Positions 59,590 through 64,000 of a stretch of 64,000 nt of DNA are shown here, piece by piece. The stretch's first letter is position 1. Every line of letters starts with the position of its first letter. The notes under the pieces were generated by a model that searched no databases, was not told the origin of the DNA, and saw only the letters and a program-made list of their open reading frames with translations. This stretch comes from Takakia lepidozioides (taxonomy: Eukaryota > Streptophyta > Takakiopsida > Takakiales > Takakiaceae): the NCBI GenBank assembly GCA_030704615.1, contig CM060733.1, positions 23,932,001-23,996,000 on the forward strand, written 5' to 3'. A program made the position numbers and the translations under genes.

Positions 59590-62500
59590 TCACCAGTAAT
59601 CTCCACAAGAACAAATCCCATCTTCAAAGTGGTGAAAGCGGTTAGCGTCCCGTACAACAATTGCTCGGCCAACAATCTTTGAGATGAACTTGGTGGAGGT
59701 GTGGCAGTCACCACACACCCGAAGATTCTTGATGAGACGGAGAGGTGTACTAGGGGCTGTGCTGATCAGCCCAAATCCAATGGCCAGCTTCTCACTGTGA
59801 TGGCAGAGAGAAAATTCCTTTTGCTCCTCTCCCACATCATGCAATACAAAACGCGTGTCAGGCACATACCCCGCCTCCTTCATCTGCCCAGACAATCTTC
59901 TCAGCTCAGCATGGATTTCCTTAATTTTGGGATGCCATTTGTCATCTACAACAAAGGTGTGCACCCTGTTGCCAACCTCAATACAGCAGCGACCTGGCTC
60001 CTTTCTAACCCCTCTGAACTTCATCATTTTCCTCACCTTTGCACTGTCGTCCCACCTGCCAGCTGCGGCATAGATGTTTGACAGCAACACATAAGCCGCG
60101 GCATCCTGTTCATCCCACTTGAGAATAGATGTTGCCGCACGTTCAGCCATCTCCACATTGCCATGGATTCTGCAGCCACCAAGCAAGGCTTTCCACACCT
60201 CATTATCTGGTTTGATTGGCATTTTATTAATAAGCTCCTCTGCCTCATCCAATCGCCCTGCACGTCCAAGAAGGTCCACCATGCAGCCAAAGTGCTTTAC
60301 TGTCGGAGTAACAACATGATCTTGACTCAGGGAATCAAAGTAGCGTCTTCCTTCATCCACTAGGCCAACGTGGCTGCATGCAGAGAGAACACATATAAAG
60401 GTGATACTGTCCAACTTGAAGCCTTCCCTCTGCATTCTTTCAAATAGTTGCAGGGCCTCCATATGACAACCATGCTGGGCATATCCCGCAATCATCGCGT
60501 TCCAGGACACCACATCTCGTTCAGTCATATTGTCAAACGCTCCCTTTGCATCCTTGATGCACCCACATTTGGCATACATGTCCACCAGGGCAGTGTTCAG
60601 AATGACATTTGGTACAATACCAGCTTTGATGATGTCACCATGAACCTCTTTGCCCTTTTCCAGGGCTGCCAGGCTCGCACACACATTGCAAATGCAGACG
60701 AACGTGATGTGATTTGGCTTCACCCCTTCCCGCATCATTTGCTCATATGTCTCCAAAGCCTCCATCCCACACCCATGCTGCGCATATCCTGCAATCATGG
60801 CACTCCAAGACACCACATTTCGTTCAGCCATATTGTCGAACACTCCCTTTGCATCCTCAATGCACCCACATTTGGCATACATATCCACCAGGGCACTGTT
60901 CAGAATGACATCTGGTACAATTCCAGCTTTTACAATGTCACCATGAACCTCTCTGCCCTTTTCCAGTGCTGCCAGGCTCGCACATGCTTTGCAAACACCA
61001 ACAAACGTGATGTGGTCAGGCTTCACCCCTTCCCACATCATTTGCTCGTAGGTATCTATAGCCTCCATACCGCGCCCATGCTGTGCATATCCTGCGATCA
61101 TGGCACTCCAAGACACCACATCTCGTTCGGCCATATGGTCAAACACTCCCTTTGCATCTTCAATGCTCCCACATTTGGCATACATGTCCACCAGGGAATT
61201 CTTCAGGATGACATCTGGTACAATTCCAGCTTTGATGATGTCACCATGAACCTCTTTGCCCTTTTCCAGGGCTGCCAGTCGCGCACACGCATTGCAAACA
61301 CAAACAAAAGTAACCCGGTCTGGCTTCACCCCTTCCCGTATCATTTGCTCATAGGTCTCCAAAGCCTCTGCCCCACACCCATGCTGTGCATATCCTGCAA
61401 TCATTGCACTCCAGGACACCACATCACGTTCAGCCATATGGTCGAACACTCCCTTTGCATCCTCAATCCTCCCACATTTGGCATACATGTTCATCAGGGC
61501 AGTGTTCAGAACTACATTTGGTAAAATTCCAGCTTTGATAATGTCACCATGGACCTCTTTGCCCTTTTCCAGGGCTGCCAGGCTCGCACACGCATTGCAA
61601 ATGCAAACAAATGTGACCCGGTCAGGCTTCACCCCTTCACGTATCATTTGCTCATATGTCTCCAAAGCATTCCTACCACACCCATGCTTGGTAAATCCTG
61701 CCATCATTGTATTCCATGTGATCAAACCTCGTTCAGGCATTCTGTTGAAGACTTGGTGTGCATCCGCGATGCTCCCGCACTTCACATACATGTTGACAAG
61801 GGTGTTGTGTAAGAAAACATTTGGCTTGAATCCACTTTGGATAATGTGAGCATGCACCTGCTTCCCAGATTCCAAGCCTTTCATCTTGATGCACTTATGC
61901 AAGAGACAGACATAAGTATCTGAATCTGCTGAAATGCCTCCTTGGTTTAAAGTCTGTAGAGCCTCTTTCAGTTGCCCTGCCTCACATAGCATCCTCACAT
62001 GACCAGAAGTGCCAGAAGAGAAATTGTGGACTCCCGCTCTTGGTCCTGTTTCAGAAGCTGTGCTCATGGCCGAGGTGCCTGATTTTATCAACTGTGCCGC
62101 CACTGCTGCTGCTTCCAGTTGACCATCTACCCATGCAGGTTTCTTGTAGCAATTGATCCACAGGGAATCATAGGTACTTTTGTGCTTGAAATCCGGCCCT
62201 CTTGCATGAATCTGGACCCACACTCTATCCCTGATACTTCGGCTATCCCTGGCTCTGCACAAATCATCTATAGATCCTCGCCTTGCTGATTGCAGCTGAC
62301 AAAGACAGCCTAAATTTGTTCTACCACACACCCTGACCCTACTTATCATACACGAGTTTCCGATGCTGAAGTGCTCCCAAGACATTAAGAAGGTGCTAGG
62401 AAGAGAGAGGAGGACAGTTTCCAACAAAGCTTTGTATTGCATCTTGTTGTGTGCTTCTCTCTGGAATCTAACAGGCATTCACCTTTTTGCCTTGGTTGTC

Positions 62501-63875
62501 CCACCATTAACTGGGGTCTGAATCCAATGCTTCTCCTCGTCTCTGTTATCTGTTTCTTGATACTTTCCGGCTGCCACATTGGCAGTAACATGTCAAAGTC
62601 ACTCCAAACCACCGTAGATCAACCCAATCATTTGCAGAATTCGACATGAAAATTAGGGACAATTCTGATAAGAGGGTAAAACAGGCTGAAATGTGCTGAA
62701 GAAGTGCCCTCACCACATTGTCCTTGACCTTGTGTCTTGAAAGCAGCTAGTTTTTCTTCCGCCCATGAAGGATTCAACCGACCATCAACCCAAAAGGACC
62801 TCTCTTGTGTGCTGCTTGTGCCTGTAGTCAGGTGAACTCGGATTGGTCTGTGAGAACCACCACTGTGCAGCTGAGCAGCCATAGATTTAACCTCCGCCTC
62901 CTAAGACCAAGCTGACCTTCCCAAGTACCTCATAAACACCACGAAAAATACCAAATCATGCTACGAACAGGAAGAGCCCACATTTGCAGGAATTCTTCAG
63001 ATCATACATGAAGAAAGCCACACCTTGCCATTGCGGCTGTCACACCATTGTGAAGGACATATAAAAAACTCATGCCAGCTCTGCTCCATGCTCCACAGTA
63101 GACCTTCATGCCGGAGAATTCGATAGCATCAACATTTTTGGCAATTGTTTTCTACAGACGAGCTTTCAACAACATTCATGCAAGTCACTTTGGGCTCCAT
63201 TGGACTCTACACAATTGGACACAGAAGAATATGTCGAAACTTACACAGATGCTAAACCACCTTAGTCTGGAGTTTTTGGTGAAAACGACCAGGGAGCAGC
63301 CATAGTCTCAACCCTCCCAAGTACCTCGCAAACTCCAGGGAAAAGACCTTGCGCATCCTACCTTTCATGCCCTGCCCAGGAAGAACAACCGCCGCTATGG
63401 ACAGTAATACCCAGTTTTTGCAGAGCAAAGCGAGATTCTGACTTCACTCAACAACTAGGAGTGCAATCCAATCCACACAACATGATCATACCAGAGTTTA
63501 GTCGAACTCTGTCAGACTCTTCACATCCTACATGAAGAAAGCTCACCTTGCCATTGCTACTGTCCCACCATTGTGAAGAATCTTTAAAGAACTCTTGCCA
63601 GCACTGTTCCATCCTCCAGCGTTGACCTACGCGCCAGATATACCAATTATCGGCCTTGAGATCCCGTGCGCTTTCTTGCTTCTTTGCCCAGAGTACATTC
63701 ATTTCTGCGGAATTGCGCAAAACACAATTCCGAACCTGGATCCCACGGCGCATACATACAACACAGCGACCCCAAAAATGGAAACCGCCAAGTGTTTCGT
63801 GTTCTCACCTAATTTGAATGGCACCCTTGAAGGCGCCATTGCCACCATATGCAAATCACTCCGTCCACTTCGCAT
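59590..63875 (-). CDS. PDF-motif/PPR-DYW fusion protein D
   Basis: Best model: exons 63875-63809, 63626-63547 and 62211-59590 (2769 bases, 922 aa; phases 1 and 0). Exon 2 is the 80-base first PDF half (CWQEFFKDSSQWWDSSNGK, donor GGCAAG|GTGAGC). Exon 3 starts after GTCCAG with IHARGPDFKHKSTYDSLW and KKPAW, the second PDF half, and runs without an intron into the PPR array, unlike A to C. The array has about five nearly identical PLS triplets (DMYAKCGSIEDAKGVFDHMA, GYAQHGCGAEALETYEQM), then E/E+, KEPGRCCIEV and a complete DYW domain: HSEKLAIGFGL, CGDCHTSTKF, CSCGDYW. The open frame extends upstream of 62211 to about 62430, so an unspliced start is possible. A second 80-base PDF exon (63103-63024) could replace exon 2 in frame. 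Confidence 0.88.
62714..62847 (-). pseudogene. extra second-half PDF exon with a one-base insertion
   Basis: Acceptor TTCTCACAG|ACCAATCC at the usual phase starts TNPSSPDYRHK and TREVL. A run of four T (CTTTTGGG, where three are expected) then shifts the frame, after which WVDGRLNPSWAEEKLAAF is readable in the next frame. It lies in the second intron of gene D, downstream of the extra 80-base exon at 63103-63024. It is a dead module, or a sequencing homopolymer error. Confidence 0.75.
63024..63103 (-). other. extra copy of the first PDF-motif exon
   Basis: Exactly 80 bases between acceptor GAAG|GTCTACTG and donor GGCAAG|GTGTGG, reading MEQSWHEFFICPSQWCDSRN and ending GK. It is the same length and phase as the exons at 63626-63547 and 32636-32557, so it could be spliced as an alternative to the first. 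The second Trp of QWWD is Cys here. Together with 62847-62714 it forms a tandemly duplicated PDF module. Confidence 0.7.
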
Positions 63876-63976
63876 TGCCCAGAGAGGGATGCCGGCCCGT
63901 CTCCAGAACGCGGGAAGATGCTGAATGCAAATTAGGCCACGCTTTGACGGCCCATGAGCATATTCCAACTCTGGGT

Positions 63977-63985
63977 CTTTTATAC
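63977..63985 (-). promoter_or_regulatory. candidate TATA box of PPR gene D
   Basis: GTATAAAAG on minus, about 100 bases upstream of the first in-frame ATG (63875) of the N exon. Position and sequence fit a core promoter. Nothing else supports it. Confidence 0.45.
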
Positions 63986-64000
63986 TTACAGAGATGCTTT

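Noticed and set aside
60448-61524. 358-codon open frame on plus, antisense to PPR gene D
   Set aside because: It mirrors the repeated PPR units on the other strand. Codon bias of the repeats keeps the antisense frame open, and its peptide simply repeats with the same period. Similar shadows occur opposite genes A, B and C.
29033-62211. PPR genes as U-to-C editing (DYW:KP) factors
   Set aside because: All four keep ordinary CxxCH zinc motifs and end in DYW or EYW with a recognisable PG box, so C-to-U editing is the default reading.

Overview
This is nuclear DNA of a land plant, most likely a non-seed plant (moss, hornwort, lycophyte or fern). The signs are spliceosomal introns in most genes, a mitochondrial 2-oxoglutarate dehydrogenase, a TBL cell-wall O-acetyltransferase, a chloroplast YGGT protein, and four large, nearly intronless PPR-DYW organellar RNA-editing factors close together. 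The exact lineage cannot be fixed from the sequence alone.

Layout. 1-6 kb: debris of a CACTA-like transposon (FCP1-like phosphatase piece, DUF8039-like piece, subterminal repeat array ending in GTAGTG) and an HSP70 fragment. 6-15.3 kb (minus): complete 13-exon OGDH E1 gene, 1058 aa, all phases consistent, one GC-AG intron, retroelement pieces in its introns. 16.7-19.4 kb (minus): four-exon TBL gene, 587 aa. 22.8-28.3 kb: eight-exon PIG-A (GPI anchor synthesis) gene on minus, 467 aa, also with a GC-AG intron. An inverted partial copy of its own first exon lies beyond its 3' end and a LINE tail lies beyond its 5' end. 29-38.3 kb: a divergent pair of PPR-DYW genes (A minus, B plus). 38.8-40.5 kb: a kinase-less, frameshifted remnant of a NIMA-related kinase. 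40.6-43.9 kb: PPR-DYW gene C (minus). 44.2-44.5 kb: a tRNA-derived SINE. 45.3-47.5 kb: YGGT gene and an unrecognised three-exon gene, 114 bases apart. 47.7-48.6 kb: two tandem duplications in a promoter region. 48.6-56.9 kb (plus): an Arg/Ser-rich, splicing-factor-like gene with a 5'-truncated LINE in one intron. 59.6-64 kb: PPR-DYW gene D (minus).

The most notable result is the 5' end of the PPR genes. Small upstream exons encode the PDF motif known from plant OSB (organellar single-stranded DNA-binding) proteins: an 80-base exon with the EFF..PSQWWD half and a second exon with the PDFxHKxT..LW....P.W half. They splice in frame (phases 1, 0, 2) onto the PPR-DYW exon. Gene A gives a complete 1138 aa N-exon/PDF/PPR/DYW protein. 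D keeps the arrangement but has lost the last intron, so the second half is continuous with the PPR array. B and C keep only the second half intact. I read this as a family of organellar editing factors with an N-terminal OSB-type nucleic-acid-binding motif, spread here by duplication and inversion, with spare, frameshifted or hairpin-arranged copies of the motif exons left between the genes.
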